A DNA stretch of 64,000 nt from Enchytraeus crypticus (Eukaryota; Annelida; Clitellata; Enchytraeida; Enchytraeidae), in NCBI GenBank assembly GCA_905160935.1, contig CAJHZI010000310.1, forward strand, positions 62,001-126,000, read 5' to 3'. Under the pieces are notes generated by a model. That model saw nothing but the letters and a program-made list of their open reading frames with translations. It was not told the origin of the DNA and ran no database searches. Shown here one piece after another: positions 63,796-64,000 of the stretch (position 1 is the first letter of the stretch; every line of letters begins with the position of its first letter). The translations under genes and the position numbers were made by a program.

Positions 63796-64000
63796 GTATT
63801 AATAGGTCATAGTATTATAATAATTGTGCTATAGCCAGTAGTGAATCAAGTGACAGCGTGATGGCTGAACGAACATTGAATACTGATAGATATTACATTT
63901 ATTAAGTCGACTGTATATACTTATGTTTTTGGAACATTTTCTTCCGTTCTGAGTTGTTCTCTGTTCAGACACGGTGCTGAATTCCGTAACGACCTTGTTA
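63796..64000. other. Window end, nothing recognised
   Basis: No feature seen in the last 200 bases. Confidence 0.5.

Noticed and set aside
1-64000. LTR retrotransposons, Polintons or viral copies
   Set aside because: I found no pair of long terminal repeats, no protease, integrase or capsid-like coding, so none is reported.

Overview
The window is animal nuclear DNA: AT-rich, gene-poor, intron-bearing and packed with tandem repeats and retroposons. The gene set (an SLC17 anion transporter, an FMRFamide-receptor-like GPCR, a Csk-type SH2 protein and a DXD-motif type II glycosyltransferase) together with tRNA-derived SINEs and CR1-group and RTE-like LINEs suits an invertebrate, most likely a lophotrochozoan. 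I cannot fix the phylum from sequence alone. Family names such as SINE-A, Rep-D and LINE-X are my own labels.

Layout. 0.8-3.6 kb holds two phase-matched minus-strand exons of an SLC17 transporter; the gene runs off the left edge and lacks its first exon here. 16.4-16.6 kb holds an orphan minus-strand terminal exon. 17.96-18.73 kb holds the last exon of a plus-strand GPCR (TM4 to the C terminus) with one frameshift in a G-rich third loop. 20.24-20.33 kb holds a broken duplicate of an SH2 exon. 22.23-24.68 kb holds a complete two-exon minus-strand gene for a 155-residue protein that is essentially one Csk-like SH2 domain. 44.72-56.04 kb holds a complete two-exon minus-strand glycosyltransferase (544 residues) split by a 9.7-kb repeat-filled intron.

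The rest is repeats. SINE-A (about 130 bp, tRNA-derived) has some twenty copies and SINE-B (about 250 bp, tRNA-derived) about eight. SINE-C shares the SINE-A tail, and SINE-E carries the 3' end of LINE-X. Rep-D (364 bp) is also numerous. Decayed LINEs are LINE-X (RTE/L1-like RT C terminus), LINE-Y, LINE-Z and LINE-W (CR1-group), plus another RT tail at 61.3 kb. A 221-bp MITE with 38-bp inverted ends and TAA duplications lies at 58.6 kb. About twenty minisatellites (unit 10 to about 50 bp, arrays up to 1.2 kb) and many (TA)n, (GA)n and (GAA)n tracts make up, by eye, roughly a fifth of the window.

The genes share no evident pathway; each looks like an independent locus in a repeat-rich region. 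The most interesting points are the kinase-less Csk-type SH2 gene with its decayed duplicate, the repeated pattern in which retroposon 3' ends run straight into microsatellites, reciprocal nesting of two SINE families, a Rep-D copy inside another with an exact 11-bp duplication, a LINE copy bounded by a 44-bp target duplication, and a cluster of short near-perfect palindromes.
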